Below are positions 40,523-53,804 of a DNA stretch of 64,000 nucleotides, piece by piece (position 1 is the stretch's first letter; every line of letters begins with the position of its first letter). The notes beneath the pieces are model-generated. The model was not told the origin of the DNA. It did no database searches and saw nothing but the letters and a program-made list of their open reading frames with translations. The stretch spans positions 24,068 through 88,067 of the forward strand of contig JAPTJF010000255.1 in NCBI GenBank assembly GCA_029339195.1. The letters are read 5' to 3'. The position numbers and the translations under genes are program-made. Source of the DNA: Micractinium sp. NFX-FRZ (lineage: Eukaryota; Chlorophyta; Trebouxiophyceae; Chlorellales; Chlorellaceae).

Positions 40523-43500
40523 ATGAAGCGCGCCAGGGATGAGCCGGCTGCAGGGCAGCCAGCTGCCAAGAAGGCTGCGGGCGGGTAAGGCAGCTGGGCC
40601 GTACTAGGCGCCTGACCTGCAGTTGTGGGGCATGGCTGGCCACTGCTCGCTGATGTGCGCTGCAGCTGGTCTGAAAGGCCTTGATATGCTGCCCACATGC
40701 GCCTGGGGGGGCGCACGATACCCAGAGGGGCGCCCAGGAAAAGCCCCAACTCAGGAGCTGGCGCCCCCGCCAGCCAGGCCGCTGCCTCGCACACACCCAA
40801 CGTGCACCCTGGGGCCTGCTCCCCCCGCCCACTGGCCCCCTGCACCACCCTGCAGTGAGGAGGAGCGGCGGGAGCGGCTGACCACCAACGACGCTCTGTC
40901 TTACCTGCGTGAGGTGAAGACGCGCTTTGCAAACAACAGGAAGGTTTACGACAGGCAAGTGTCGGGGGCTGGGGGACGTTCAGCACATTCAGCCTGCCAC
41001 CACAGAGGGGCCGTTGGGGTGCTCTGGGGGCCGTGGCTTGGCTGCAGCCGCTGCAGACTTGGTCTCGCTGTGCTTGCCGCCGCCGGCGTTGCCGGGGAGT
41101 CCGGACCCGCTGCTCTCAGCCCTGCAAGCGCCCTGGCCCCCCGTTCCTGCAGCTTCCTGGAGATTATGAAGCAGTTCAAGGCGCAGTCGTGAGTGCCGCT
41201 GCCGGGGAGAGCTGCCTCATGACTCCCCAAACGGGCTTTGCTGGGTGCACCCAAGCATGGCGGCTTGACTGGCCTGGGTCCCTCAAAACCTGCTTTTCGG
41301 GCGTGCATTTTGCGGCCGCGACCGCCCGGGAGTGGAGTGGCTCGGGTCGGCGGCTGACAGTCGCGTTTGCGCGCCAACGCGAGGGTTTTTTTCGCGCTCC
41401 CTCCATTCCCCCTGCTGTGCAGCATCGACACCACGGGCGTCATCGACAAGGTCAAGGACCTGTTCAAGGGCCACCCGGAGCTGATTCTGGGGTTCAACAC
41501 CTTCCTGCCCAAGGTGCGGCGCCGGGCAGCCCGCTTCAAGGCCATGTGCCTGCTGCACGCCTCGGGTGCTGCCAGCCCACAGGCCACTTGATCTGACCTC
41601 CACCCTTCTGGCCGCGATATGTGCAGGGCTACGAGATTCGTCTGGATGACGTCGCTCCAAACGTGCGCTCTTGGGAACCGCCGGTGCGTGCGTGCGGTTT
41701 GTGCCTGCCTGGCCCCAGCCCTCCTCATCTACCCGGCTACCCCGCCAGCGTAACCCTGCCCTTGTGGCTGTACATTGCTTCCGTTCCTGCAGTCCATGCG
41801 CGTTCCGGCGGGGCAGGCTGCCAAGCCGCCCGTGGAGTTTGACCAGGCGATCAGCTACGTCAACAAAATCAAGGTGTGGGCGGCCAGGCAGCAACAGCTG
41901 GGCTGGGAGGTCCATCCATGCCATGGGATCTGCTAGTCGTGCTGGGTTGTTGGGAACCTTACCGGTCCAGCTGGTGCTGCCGTCGTCGCTGCATGTGCTG
42001 TTTCGGGCGTCCAGACTGGCGGCCGTCGTGTTGCATTTGTGATGTTGCATTTGTGACCACGCACCGCCTGCAACAGAAGTCCGGCCTCTTACTGGTTGTG
42101 CTTCTCTCGCACGCCTGCGTCAACAAACCCGCCGCTTGCAGATGCAGCATGCACTGACTCGTGACCCCTGCTGACCGTCATGCCGTGTGTGCTGCCTGCG
42201 CTGTGCTGCACTGCTCCCCGCACAACCTGTTTCATTGCAGATGCGGTTCCAGAACGATGAGCGCGTGTACAAGGCGTTCCTGGAGATCCTCAACATGTAC
42301 CGCAAGGGGCAGAAGACGATCAGCAATGTGTATGAGGAGGTGGGTGCTGCGCCACCTTACGCTCACTTGACGGCAGGCGGCGGCGCCCCGTGGGATACCG
42401 CGTGCAACGACCTGCCCTGCCTGCCCTTGCAAGGCAGCAACCTCTTGATGCAGCTCCCATCACATGCTGCAGAAACCGCTTGCGTGCCAGCATTGCCAGG
42501 CTCCGCACCCTATCTGCTGGGCCGGGCACGGTACCAGATACCCCTGGGCGCCGCTGCCCGCCCCCCGCCCCCAACTGCTGCGCCCGCCCCCCTTCCTGCT
42601 CGCCAGGTGGCGCTGCTCTTCCGCAACCACGACGACCTGCTGCGGGAGTTCACATACTTCCTACCAGACAACACGCCGCCCCTGGGCGGCGCTGGCGGCC
42701 CCGGGCGTGGCGGCGGCCCCGGGCGCGGCATGGGCCCAAAGAAGGCGGTGGGCGGCTACGGCAAGACGGGCCGCAAGGCACCTCCGCCGTTGCGCAAGGG
42801 TGAGGCGGGCAGGGGTGTGGGGCTGTAGTTGATTTTTGAGGAGAGGAAGGTGTAGGGTCACGCGGAGAAGGCAGTACTGCCAGGCTGGCAGTCCAAGCCA
42901 AGCATTGCACTGCAGGCTCCCGGTGGACGTTACCTGCACCCCTGTCCCTCACTTGCCCATCACCCACACACCACTGTGTGTATCGGTATGTTCTGTTTGG
43001 CTGCAGACGACCCCAAGGTGGCGCGTGAGCTGGCGTTCTTTGAGCGTGTGAAGCAGCGCCTGCGCAACAAGGAGGCGTACGCCGACTTCCTGAAGTGCCT
43101 GAACATGTTTGCCGAGGACATTCTGGCCAAGCAGGAGCTGGTCAGGTGCGCGCTGAGGTGGCGGCAGGGCGGCGCTGAGGTGGCAGGGTGCTGATCATGG
43201 GCAGGCTGGCGCTGAGGTGGCAGTGCTGATCCTGGGCAGGCTGGCGCTGAGGTGGCAGTGCTGATCCTGGGCAGGCTGGCGCTGCGGTGGCAGTGCTGAT
43301 GAGGCGGCAGGGCGCTGATGTGGTGGCAGGGCGCCAAAGTGGCGTGCTGGCATGCTGGGGCGCAGCAGGGGCACGGATGCAGGGCAGTTTGCATCGAGTA
43401 GCCTGCATGCCCACTGTCTCATGTCCCGTTCCCGCAATGCATGGCTGTGCCTCACCTGCTATCTTGGCATCCTGCCCGCTGCAGCCTTGTGCACGACATC

Positions 43501-46500
43501 ATCGGCAAGCACAGCGACCTGATGGCCATGTTCAACGAGTTCCTCATGCGCTGCGAGGTGGGGCCGGACGACCCCTACACACGCCAGTACCCGCGCGACC
43601 GCAACCGGGTGAGCTGAGGGGAGGGGAGTGCTGTGGGTTGCATTGGGGCAGGGGGGCAAGGGAGGCTGTGTCGGTGGTGGCGGGCAGCAGGGGGCGGCAG
43701 GGGGCGCCCATCATGTGCTGCCCGAGCTGCTCCTGCAGAGGCGGGGGGGTGTTGCTCATGGCAGTTCAGCCCGCCTTGTTGCCAGCAGGTCGGGGAACCT
43801 GCACCGGCTCACCTCCACCGCATGTACCGCCTGTGCTGCCTCGTCTTGCAGTACCGCAGAACAAGGCTTCTGCTTAGTGCTGTCCACAGCGAGATGTCCT
43901 CGTATGTACTGCTGCTCACCTGTGCCACCGTGCTCGCTTGTACTGCCTCTTGTACCGCCGCAGAACAACACGGTGGAGAAGTACATCCGCATGAGCATCA
44001 GCGAGCTGGATGTGTCCACCTGGCAGCGCTGCTCCCCCTCCTACGTGCTGCTGCCCCCCAACTACCCCAAGCTCAAGGCCAGCGGGCGCACGCCCCTGGG
44101 GCTGGCGCTGTTCAACGACGAGTGGGTGTCGGTGACGTCGGGCTCGGAGGACTACTCCTTCAAGGTGGGCCTGCCTTGTTTGTGAAGGGAGGGGGCTGGC
44201 GGCGTGTGGTGTACCCCAGAAGCGGAACGAGGGTGATGGCGTTGGGGTTGGTTCCAGGTGACCCTTGTTTGTGAAGGGAATAGAGGGAGCTGCCGGCGTG
44301 TGGCTTAGCAAACCCGGGAAGGGTGCGGTGACGTCGGGCTCGGATTCTTTGGCTTCTCAACCTCCCTTTGATCCCTGTGTTCCGTGTGCGCTGCAGCACT
44401 ACCGCAAGAATCAGTATGAGGAGGCCCTGTTCCGTGCCGAGGACGACCACTTTGAGCTGGACATGATCATCGACCAGAACAGCAGCGCGATCAAGGCGCT
44501 GCAGGTGCGGCACGGGTTGAGGGTTGAGGGCCGTGGGAGGCGGTGGAGGGCGTGAGTGGCCAGGGCAGCAGCGTGAGCAACGCGCTGCAGGCAAAGCTGG
44601 GCATAGTTTCTGTAGAGGCGGGGTGGTGGGTGGGTGGGCTGGAGCCGGAATGGCTGCGCAAAGCTGGTTGGTGCAGATGGGAGCGGGGCGAGTGACAGGC
44701 GGGAGGCGCCGCCTGATGAGGAGCGCCGGCCTCGAAGCTGCACGCCACTACAAGCTGCATGCCTCCTTGTGCCTCAGCTCACCATTCGACGATGTGCTGC
44801 CAACCGCTTCTCCGCGCACACACACTGTTGTCCACTGCAGCCGCTGGCGCAGCAGCTGGAGGCGATGCCTGAGGAGGAGCGGGCGGGGTGGCAGCTGCCT
44901 GAGAAGGCGCTGCGGGCCTTCCACTACCGCGCGGTGCAGCGCATTTACGGGGAGCAGGGGGCACAGGTGAGATGATGGGGGGCAAGCATTGCTGGCAGGC
45001 CAGGTCAGGCCAGGCGTTGCACACGATCTCCCACGCTTGGCCTGCCGCCTGTGTGCCCGGCGGACCGGTGCCCGCCTCCCTTTGGTATGCTTGTGCCTGC
45101 ATGACGCCCCTCCTGCTGCCTCCGCTTGACCTCCGCCGCAGGTGGTGGCGCTGCTGCGCCAGAACCCGGCGGTGGCGGTGCCCACCGTGCTCAACCGGCT
45201 GTCGCAGAAGGACGTGGAGTGGCGGCAGGTGGGCCTTGTGCAGAGAATGGCATTGTGAATGACATCGTTGTGGCAGGGGTGCCAGCGGGGACGGCAGCTG
45301 CCTGGGGGCGGCAGGGTTGGCATGGTGGGATGGGGGCTGCTGCACCCTCGAGGCTGCCTTATGGTGGACACGTGCAAGACGATCTTCAAAGGAGCACACT
45401 ACATACATGTCATTCAGCTGAATGCGTTCCGTCTGCCTGTCTGCCCTGCCCTGCCCACCCCACCCCATTGTGCAGACCAAGGCAGAGATGATGGCCACGT
45501 GGCAGACCATCTTCAAGGAGAACTACCACAAGTCCCTGGACCACCGCTCCTTCTACTTCAAGCAGGCCGAGAAGAAGAACCTGACGCGTGAGTGGCCTGT
45601 GCAGCTGGTGTGCACCCTGGGTGGGCCGGCAGGGGCGGGGCCCAAGGCCAGGCAGGACACGGCGACCGTGCAAAGCTGGCAGGGGCGGGGCCCAGGCAGG
45701 GGCAGGATATGGGGCGGCCCAGCCTGCCGGCCCGCGCAGGTGCTGGCTCAGGGTTGAGGCGCAGGCGCGGCATGGCATATGCAATGTCACGTGCTTCTTT
45801 TCTTACGCATCTTCTCTCCCCTGCCTGACTGGAGCCAAGAGCTTGCTGGCGGACCTAAGGAGGCGGCAGAGACGCACATGCACCTCATCACCTTCTTTCC
45901 TCAGGGTTTCTTTCCTCAGATTTTACCATGCATCTCCTGATCCCCCGCCTGCAGCCAAGGGCATGCTGGCGGACCTGAAGGAGGCGGCGGAGAAGCGGCG
46001 GCAGGAGCGGTCCACCGTGCTGCAGGCGGTGTCGGGGCGGGCAGACTTTGCGGCGCGCCTGCAGGTGCGCGACGCACGCCGCTGCTTCAGCTCTGGGTGG
46101 GCAACCTGCCGCAGCGGCTGCCTCTGCCTGCCTGCCTGCCTGCATTGGTGTCCCTGACCCGCCCATCCACCCCACACGCCTTCCCCATGCAGCCCCACAT
46201 GACTTGGGAGAATGCCGACTACGAGGCCCACAAGGACGCGTGCCACGTCATCCAGCTGGGCATCAACAGCAACCTGTCGGCGGAGCACGCGCCCAAGGTG
46301 GGCGGGCACAGAGGGTCTGCGTGCCGCTTGTGGGTGCAGGTTGGGAGGGATTAGCAGCGTCCTCGGGGCGCGAGGCATTGTGCCTGCGTGGGCGGTTGGA
46401 CGCCTGCCGTCCCCCTCCCCTGGCTGCACCCGCCCTCCAGCCCTGGCTGCCTGCACCATCCCATCACCCCCAACGCATCCCGCGTCCCGCCCTTGTCTCT

Positions 46501-49500
46501 CCATCTGCCCCTCCTTCCATCCCCCTGCCTTGTTACCTTGCACTTCCCTTTCTGTTTTCTTTCCTCTGCAGGTGCGCGCCCTCTTCCACGCCTTCCTGGA
46601 GCAGTTCTTTGAGCTGCCCTGCAGCTGCGAGGCGGCCGAGGAGCGGCGGCGCGCGCAGCCGACGCGCGAGCAGCCGGGGCCGCTGGTGCGGCGCGGCCGC
46701 GGGCGGTGGCCCAAGGCCGCTGCCAGCGAGCCCAACTCAGCAGAGGTCGGCGGCGTCACAGAGGGGATGGACGTGGACGGGCACGAGGAGACGGCGGGCG
46801 GCAAGGTGGGCGGGGCGTGCGTTGTTTGGTGCTGTTGTTGTTGTTGTGGGGGGGGGGGGCCGGACAGGACGGAGCTGGGTGGCATGGGGGCAGCGCGGGT
46901 TGGGATGGCAGCGCTCTACCCTGCCCTTCAAGCCGCTCAGGCCCGCATCACACCCGTCTGCGCCGGCCTGCCATTCCCGCCGCTCGCCTTGCCTCGCACT
47001 TGACACTGGTCGACGCAAATCCAACAACAGAGAGAGGGGCTGGCACAGCTTGACAGCAGCTGACCCTCGTGTTGAGCAACACCCATAAACCCTCCCCTCC
47101 CCCCAGCAGGCCAAGGATCAGGAGACCAACACAGAGGCTGAGAGCACGGATGATGATGAGGAGCCGGGGGTGACTTCGCATGAGGTGAGGAGGGAAGCAG
47201 GGGGAGGAGTTAAATCATCCTGCAGCGGGTCAGACGGCAGGGAGAGAGAATGGGGTTGTGAGCACGGGGAAACGGGGCCGCTGCTGAGGAGGCGGCGCGT
47301 GCTGTGCCCCCAAACAGCAGGTCCGTGTGCTCACGCTCAATCCCTGTCTGACCCTCACCACCTCGCACCACCCTTCCCCACCCCACCCACCCCTGCTCTT
47401 CAGCCCTCTGCTTTCACTGAGGAGGACGAGGACGAGTCTGCCTTTGTGAACTGCCGCCCCCTGGTACCCCTGGCTCCGGGGCAGCAGCAGGGCGCCCTGG
47501 CGGCGGCGGCGGCGCAGCAGGCCGACGGCCCTCCAGCGGTGCCCGGCAGCCGGCACTGCCCCATCCTGTATGGCAACGAGAGCCTGTTTGTGCTGCTGCG
47601 GCTGCACCAGTACGTGTACGAGCGCATGCATGCTGCGCGCAGCTGCGCGCTGCAGGTGCGCACGCGTGCTTGGCTGGTTGGCTGGTTGGTTGGCAGTGCC
47701 AGAGGCTGCATCGGCAGCAGGGGTGGAGGGTGGAGAGAAGGACATGTGGTGGTGCTGGTGCTGGTGCTGATGCTCTGGCAGCGTTGCTGTGACTGCCACT
47801 TGGTCGTCCGGGGCCTGTACCAGCACAGCGCGGCGCTTTTCAAATGACACGTGTGCAGCATCATGCACACCCGGGAGATGCACACTTCACGTGTCCCACG
47901 AGTCCTGCTGGCTCCGTGGACTTCAATTGTAAGTGGTTGATTGGTGGACTTGTCCCCCTCACCGCCGCTCCCCCTCCCCTCCCCTTCCCCCCCCAGCAGA
48001 AGGCCTGCTCCATCTCCTTCTCCACCCTTGGGGGAGACGAGGCCAAGCCGGTGCCCGAATGGAACGAGGCAGCGGGCAGCGTGCACACGCAGGTGGGTGG
48101 GCAGCAAGAGACATTAGGCGGGCACCAGCTGCCCACCCGCTGCGCACGTGCCTTCAGCGGTGCAGGTGTTCAGTGTGTTTTGACCCGCCCTGGGAGCAGG
48201 AATGCTCCTGTAGCACTGGGCAGGGGGCAGGGGCACCTCTGTTAGGGTCCTGCCTGTGCGCACCCAGCCCCTCCCCTCCCCTCCCCCAGCCGCCCCACAA
48301 ACATGTCCTGCTGGTGACAGCGGCTGAAGCTGGCCGCCTGCCTCCCTGGCGATTTGCAGCTGCAGGCAGTCCACCGTGCCTCGTCACTTGCCCCTTGGCC
48401 GCTGCATCATCATCCCAACATGCCCCCTCCTCCCTCCCTCCCTCCCTCCCTCCCACTCAGTTCCTGGACCTGGCCACCTCTCTGATTGAGGGGCGCATGG
48501 ATGCCTCCAACTTCGAGGACGACGTGCGCGCGCTGCTGGGTGAGCGCGCAGTGGGTCTCATTGTGTGCGTGTTGTGTCATCGCTGGTGGAGTGACAGCGC
48601 AGCAGGGCGAAGGCGGTGGGCACGGGCGTGCTTGCTGGGTGAGCACCGCGTGAGGGATCGGCTGCGCAGCGGTGCCGAGGCGCCGGGAAGCTGCAGTGCA
48701 CCTCCCGCTGCAGCAAACGCCCCATGGCCCTGGCCATGCTGGTTCCCGCTCTCCGTCACGATCTCATAATCACATGTAACCTGCCAAAACCATTGCTGTG
48801 CAGGCATGTCCTCCTACGTGCTCTTCACCCTGGACAAGCTGGTTGCCAAGGTTGTGAAGCAGATGCAGCTGGTGCTGGCGGAGGAGCAGAGCCACCGCCT
48901 GGTTGAGCTGTGGAGGTATGAGGACGCGCGCGGAGTGCCGGTGAGTGCCCAACACCTGCCCCATGCTTGCGTCTTGTGCGTGTGTGTTGGTGCTGGCGTA
49001 TCGCCAGGTCAGCAGGTCCGGGGCTAGTGGTTACATTGGGGGCTGGAGAGGGGTGAGGGAGGGAGCACTTGGCGTACGGGTCGCTTGCTGGTTGGCAGGC
49101 GGGAGCAGTGGGCATCCAGCCGAACGTGCATCTCATGGCGCTCCCCTGCTTCAGGGTGTCTCCAAGGTGTACTGCGCCCACTCGCACACTCCCGGCATGC
49201 CAGTGTCAAAAACCCACCGTGCCCTCTCGCCTTCCGCTGTGCCCCCTCCCTTCCCCCCGCAGGTGGCGGACGCGGTGTACCACGCCAATGCGCACGTCCT
49301 GCTGCAGGGCGACGCGTGCTTCCGGTGGGAGCGCACCCCCGCCGGCTCCCTCACCGTGCAGCTGATGGACGCCGACAAGATGGACGCGCCGCCGGGTGGG
49401 TTGGGTAGGATGATGATGCACAAAGCAAGCGTGTGCAAGGGCGCACACGCAGAGATTGATGATGTGCGAGATGTGTGTGTGCCTGGCATGTGTGCGCTAA

Positions 49501-50825
49501 CGTGAGGCTGGTGGGTGGGCACAAGAGGTCATCGAGGCTGGGGCAGGAGGGACGCGCCATGCTGTAGGGGTTGCTCGTGCTGCGGTGTGTTGCTTTTACG
49601 GTGAACTGGGAGTGGTTGTGGTGCTGGGTGGGTGCAGCTAGTGAAGGCTGACAGCGCGGGTGGCGCCCGCTGAGTGGGGCAGTACCGGCCAGAGGGGCGG
49701 CTGTAATGACAGCAGATGGGGGGGCGTGAGGAACGTGGGACTATGCCATCACCCCTGTTGACAAACTCTCCTCTTCCCCTTCCTCACCCGCTCACCTTCC
49801 ATGCATCTTCCCTGCTTCCTCCCCCCTTGCAACCCCCAGCAGGCATCCTTGACCCCTCCTTCCACGACTATGTGACCGCCTTTGTGGACAGCAGCGCGGC
49901 GCCGCCGGCAGCCACCGCGCCGCCGCCAGAGGACGACGAGGAGCCAGGCAGCAAGGTGAGGCGGTGTGCTATGCCGTGGTTGGTTTCGCTCGTGGAGGCT
50001 GGGGTGTGGCGGGGGTGGTTGCGGGGCTGGCAGCGGGGGCGGCGGGGCAGAGGACAACGAAGGGCCTGGCAGTGTGGTGAGGGAGGCAAGCCGGGCAGGC
50101 TCCCCCGCCTGCCCTTGACCTCTTGCTCACACAGAATGCATGTGCGATGAACCACCCTTCCTTGCTTTGCAGGTCTGCCTGCAGCGCAACCTGCCGGCGG
50201 CGGGTGCGCTGCCTGCGGCTGCCGAGCGCGTGTATGAGGGCGTGCAGATGGTGAACGGGCTGGAGTGCAAGCTGTGCAACATGCAGCAGAAGATCAAGAA
50301 GGTGTGGCGGGGCGGGTTGGGGCGGGAGGCTGCTACGTGCAGCCTGCTGGTGTGGTGTGCCTGGATGGTGGCAACAGCATGGGGGGATGGGGCGGGGCAC
50401 AGCTCCTCTTCACGGATGGGATAAGAGGGAGGTGGCAAGGTGCGCACAGTCTGTGCTTTGGGCACAAGGCGCCCGCGCACCCCCGCCCGTCTGTTCCACA
50501 TCACCATTCCGCACCACTTCCATCCCTGTTGCCGCTAAGTTGTGGACTTGTCTCGTTTGTTGCCCTCTCCCCTCGCTCTCCTCGCTTGTCTGTCCCCTCC
50601 AGAAAGGACCCCTTAACCCCCGCCTGCCCTCCCCCCGCCCCTTTGCGTTTCCCTCCGCAGATCGCGTATGTGCTGGGCACAGAGGACTTCTTCCACCGCC
50701 GGCGACCCGCCAAGGCAGGCATGGACAAGGCGGCGCGGCAGCAGAAGTTTGGGACGATGCAGGAGGCCTGGCTGGCCAAGGTGGGAGGCCCCAACCCGGC
50801 CGTGCAGCAGGTGGCCGCAGCCTGA
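40523..50825 (+). CDS. SIN3: SIN3-type transcriptional corepressor (27 exons)
   Basis: Scaffold of histone deacetylase corepressor complexes. Exons: 40523-40584, 40856-40954, 41153-41188, 41423-41513, 41627-41683 (or -41662), 41793-41873, 42241-42339, 42607-42799, 43007-43145, 43485-43608, 43964-44164, 44397-44504, 44841-44966, 45142-45228, 45476-45587, 45955-46064, 46193-46297, 46572-46805, 47110-47184, 47404-47655, 48000-48092, 48461-48539, 48804-48940, 49263-49395, 49843-49955, 50173-50301, 50661-50825; about 1079 aa. A basic N-terminus (MKRARDEP) is followed by PAH1 (~28-105, [24 protein letters not shown]), PAH2 (~125-200, [20 protein letters not shown]), PAH3 (~242-312), the HDAC-interaction domain (~335-440, [32 protein letters not shown]) and a Sin3 C-terminal domain. 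An acidic linker lies near residues 690-730. Exon 2 has a perfect GC donor (AG then GCAAGT); three acceptors are NAGNAG. Confidence 0.93.
43141..43350 (+). repeat. Minisatellite starting at the SIN3 exon 9 donor
   Basis: Units of about 35 bases containing GCTGAGGTGGCAGTGCTGAT and CCTGGGCAGGCTGGCG repeat three to four times, with more degenerate copies at both ends. The first unit begins within the exon 9 end and donor. Confidence 0.85.
44251..44345 (+). repeat. Intronic copies of SIN3 exon 11 end and following intron
   Basis: CCTTGTTTGTGAAGGGA at 44263 repeats 44173, and GGTGACGTCGGGCTCGGA at about 44327 repeats the exon sequence at 44132, so a junction-spanning block is duplicated in scrambled order inside one intron. 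Confidence 0.8.
45829..45882 (+). repeat. Intronic copy of the start of SIN3 exon 16
   Basis: GCCAAGAGCTTGCTGGCGGA and the following GGAGGCGGCAGAGA block mirror the true exon 16 start (CCAAGGGCATGCTGGCGGAC at 45955) about 120 bases upstream, with an indel. Confidence 0.85.
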
Positions 50826-51548
50826 GCGGGTGGGGGCGGGCCCACGCGACGTCGCGGCTCGGAGGCGGCGAGACGCTGCCCTCGCGCCAGCAGCCACGCG
50901 CGCCAGCCCTGCCTAGCAGCAGCAGCAGCGGATGCTGTCGGCGCTTGGGCGCGTGCCCAGCTGGTGGCAGGCACCCCAGCATGGTGGCATGCTCTCCTGC
51001 GCCCCAGCCCCCATATCTCCTCGGCAGCTCCCTTTGTCTCCGCTTCCCGTGCATCGTTGCTTGCACATCCGTCTTCCCCTCTGCTCCGCTCTCGAGTTTT
51101 GATTTCTCCCTGTTTGCATCGGACACCCATGTAGCCCCCAAGCTGCTGCTGCTGCTGACACGGGGGACAAGGACAGAGCGGCAGGAGATGGCCGGTCAGG
51201 CGGTGCCGGGGCTGTTCTGGGCCTGCTGCTGACATCGTGTGACTTCAAGAACTGCATGAGGGCGCACATATGTTGCGTTCGCCGGCCAGCATTGACAGGG
51301 CATCATAAAAAGAAATACTTGATCCAGCTGCCTCGAGACGAGCGCTGGAGCGCCTTGGTGGCGGCGGAACAGGGCTGTGAGCTGTCCAAAGTCCAGCTCC
51401 GTTCTTCGACCGTCCTATTCAATATCCTCTGCAACGCTTGCTGAGGCACCTGAATCCCGCGCGCTCAATCCAACATCGCGATTGATGCCATTTCGAGGCA
51501 CCGCTTTCCGCGACACTTCTGAATCAGCTCGCAGCACTTGTCGCATTA
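50826..51548. other. SIN3 3' region and promoter of the next gene
   Basis: No gene recognised. GC content falls noticeably after about 51240, consistent with a promoter for the proline-rich gene starting at 51549. Confidence 0.4.
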
Positions 51549-53722
51549 ATGAGCTCTAAAACATGCGCGGCACTGCTGCTCGCGGTGCTCCTGTCAGCGG
51601 CGGGCAGCCTAGCGCAGGCGCCACCACCACCGCCGGAGGCAGGCTCAACGCTCGAGCGGCAGCTCGTGGTGGGCGCTGCACGCTTCACTAGCACCGCCTT
51701 CCTGGACACGGGAGTCACCATTGGATCTCTGAGTGACTCCTGTGCGTCTGCACCTGGACCCCGCTGCCAGCGAGTTCACGTGGCCGCAGTGCCCAGCTGG
51801 CAGGGCCCAGTTGCTCCACCGCTGCATGCCGCATGCCGCATGCCGCATGCCGCTGCAGGCGGCGCCTGCTGAGCTCCCCTTGCCGGCAGCGCCTACTCGC
51901 GCCCTCATACTCCTGCGCTCCATGCCACCCCGCCCACCCCCACGCACCCCTCTGTCCCCTATGTCGCTTGCCGAGTGCAGTGCTATTTGGTTATGCCGCC
52001 GAGATGTCCCTGCTGTGTGCCAGCACCTGGAACCCGCAGTGGCGCCTGTTCACGCACCTTCCCCTGGTGGACACGGCAAATGTCTGGGTGAGTTCTGCTG
52101 TTGCCTGTGCTGCATCAACACCACAAGTTGTCTGTCGTACAGTGCTAGGGTAAGCAGGGGGGGGGGGGGGGGGGGGGGGGGGGACAGCAGGAGGTAAGCA
52201 TCTGGTGCTTGGCATGCTGCCGGCCAGCAAATAATGTGCGCCAGAGCCAGACGTGACGTGAGCAACCCCATTTCCAATACGTGATCCACCCCGATTCCCC
52301 CGCCCCTGCCCACAGTACATCCCGCTGGCGTACCGCCTGGGCGCCTGGCCGCCCCAGTGGGGCGACTCGCTTGCCTGCGAGCTGTGGGAGTGCGACGGCG
52401 GCTGCAACCCCTCCGCCCCTGCACTCCTGCCCAACGCCACAGCCGGGGACGACTTGATGGGATCAGCAACAGTCAGCATGAGCGGCTTCAATTCGGACTA
52501 TTCGCAGCAGGTCGACTTCTTCAAAGACGGCACCATGACAGGAAGCATGTTCCTAGAATGCGGCAACTGCTCCGCCCTGTGGGCCCGCCCCGGCGGGTGG
52601 GTCAACCCCAACCCTCCGCCCGCCCCACCGCCGGGGCCGCCGCCCCTCACCGGCAGCGGTGGAAGCGGAGGCGGCGGCGGTTCGACAGGTGTGAATGGCA
52701 CCGCGGCCACCTCTCCACCTCCATCCATCAATCTGGCAAGCCCTCCCCCTCCACCCACCGCTCTGCCTGCCTCCCCATCTCCCAGCTTGCCACCAGCCCC
52801 GCCATCTGCAAGCACCCCCCTGTCCTCCCCACCACTCAATGGCCCGGTTGCCTCCCCGCCGTCCAACCCACCAGTAGCCTTGCCACCATCCAGCGTCACA
52901 GCAGCCTCCCCACCTCCCACCACCCCGCCCGCCTCCCCACCTCCCAGCGGCCCAGCGGCCACCCCGCCTCCCAGCGGCCCAGCGGCCACCCCGCCTCCCA
53001 TCCCCCCGCCAGCCTCCCCTCCTCCTCAGATGGCAGCTCCGCCCCCGACCCCTGCCAGTTCCCCAGCCACGGCACTACTCAATCCAACAAACTCGCCTCC
53101 GCCCTCAGGCTTCGCCTCGCCGCCCCCCACTCCAGCCACCCCACCGGCCCCCGCCCCAGAAATTTCCTTTGATGGCGAGCCGCCTGCTGCTGGCGAGCCA
53201 TCCACCGCCAGCCCTCCTGCAGCAGATAGCGGCACCCCCAGCCCTGCACCGGCGCCAGCTGGCCAGCCCGCCAGTCCCGCCCTGCCACAGCAGCCAGACT
53301 TCCAGGGCCCGCCCATGGCCTTCCCCTCGTCTCCCCCTCCGCCCCCGCCTACTGCGACGCCCGGCACTGAGCCCAGGTCATCCCAGAGGATGCAGAAGAT
53401 CTCCAACAACGCAGTGGTCGGCGTGGCAGTGGGAGTGGCGCTGGGGCTTGCCCTGCTGGCAGCGCTGGCGCTCTGCTGCTGCTGCTGGCGCCGGCGCCGG
53501 CGGGACGCGGCTCGCGGCTCCAATGCCGCCGCCACCAGCAAGGGACAGCACGAGCAGTTTGTGGTATCCCCTGACATGCTGCGCATACGGGTGGAGAAGC
53601 CGGCCCAGGCGGAGCAAGTCATGCGCGCTGCGGGGGCGGCGACCGGCCTGGTGGCGACGCCCTGGCGCCCAAACCTGCGCCTGCCCGCCCGCGACGCCCC
53701 GACTTCCTCTGGAGTATCGTAG
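51549..53722 (+). CDS. Proline-rich cell-surface glycoprotein with signal peptide and one transmembrane helix
   Basis: Three exons (51549-51741, 51981-52087, 52316-53722) join in phase to 568 aa. The N-terminus MSSKTCAALLLAVLLSAAGS is a signal peptide. A folded extracellular region of about 170 residues follows, with several Cys and motifs such as WNPQWRLFTHLPLVDTANVW and ACELWECDGGC. Then come ~250 residues of SPPP/PPPxP repeats like the hydroxyproline-rich rods of volvocine pherophorins and algal wall proteins. A single helix (GVAVGVALGLALLAALAL) near residues 470-490 is followed by CCCCW and five Arg, a stop-transfer and possible acylation site, and a ~70-residue cytoplasmic tail. The layout suggests a wall-plasma membrane linker or sensor. 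The N-domain is not recognised, so the function is inference. TGTAA follows the stop by ~78 bases. Confidence 0.8.
51825..51853. repeat. GCATGCC short tandem repeat
   Basis: Four copies of a 7-base unit (CGCATGC phase) in the first intron of the proline-rich gene. Confidence 0.85.
52158..52183 (+). repeat. Poly-G tract in intron
   Basis: About 25 consecutive G in the second intron of the proline-rich gene, on the transcribed-sense strand; could form a G-quadruplex in the pre-mRNA. Confidence 0.85.
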
Positions 53723-53799
53723 GCTTTGCCACCTGCTTTTTTGAGTTTGGTGAAATCGAAAGTTCTGGTTGTTCTCAACAGTTGCTGCCTTGCAAGTTT

Positions 53800-53804
53800 T
53801 GTAA
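53800..53804 (+). terminator. TGTAA polyadenylation signal
   Basis: Standard chlorophyte polyadenylation motif, 78 bases after the stop of the proline-rich gene. Confidence 0.55.
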
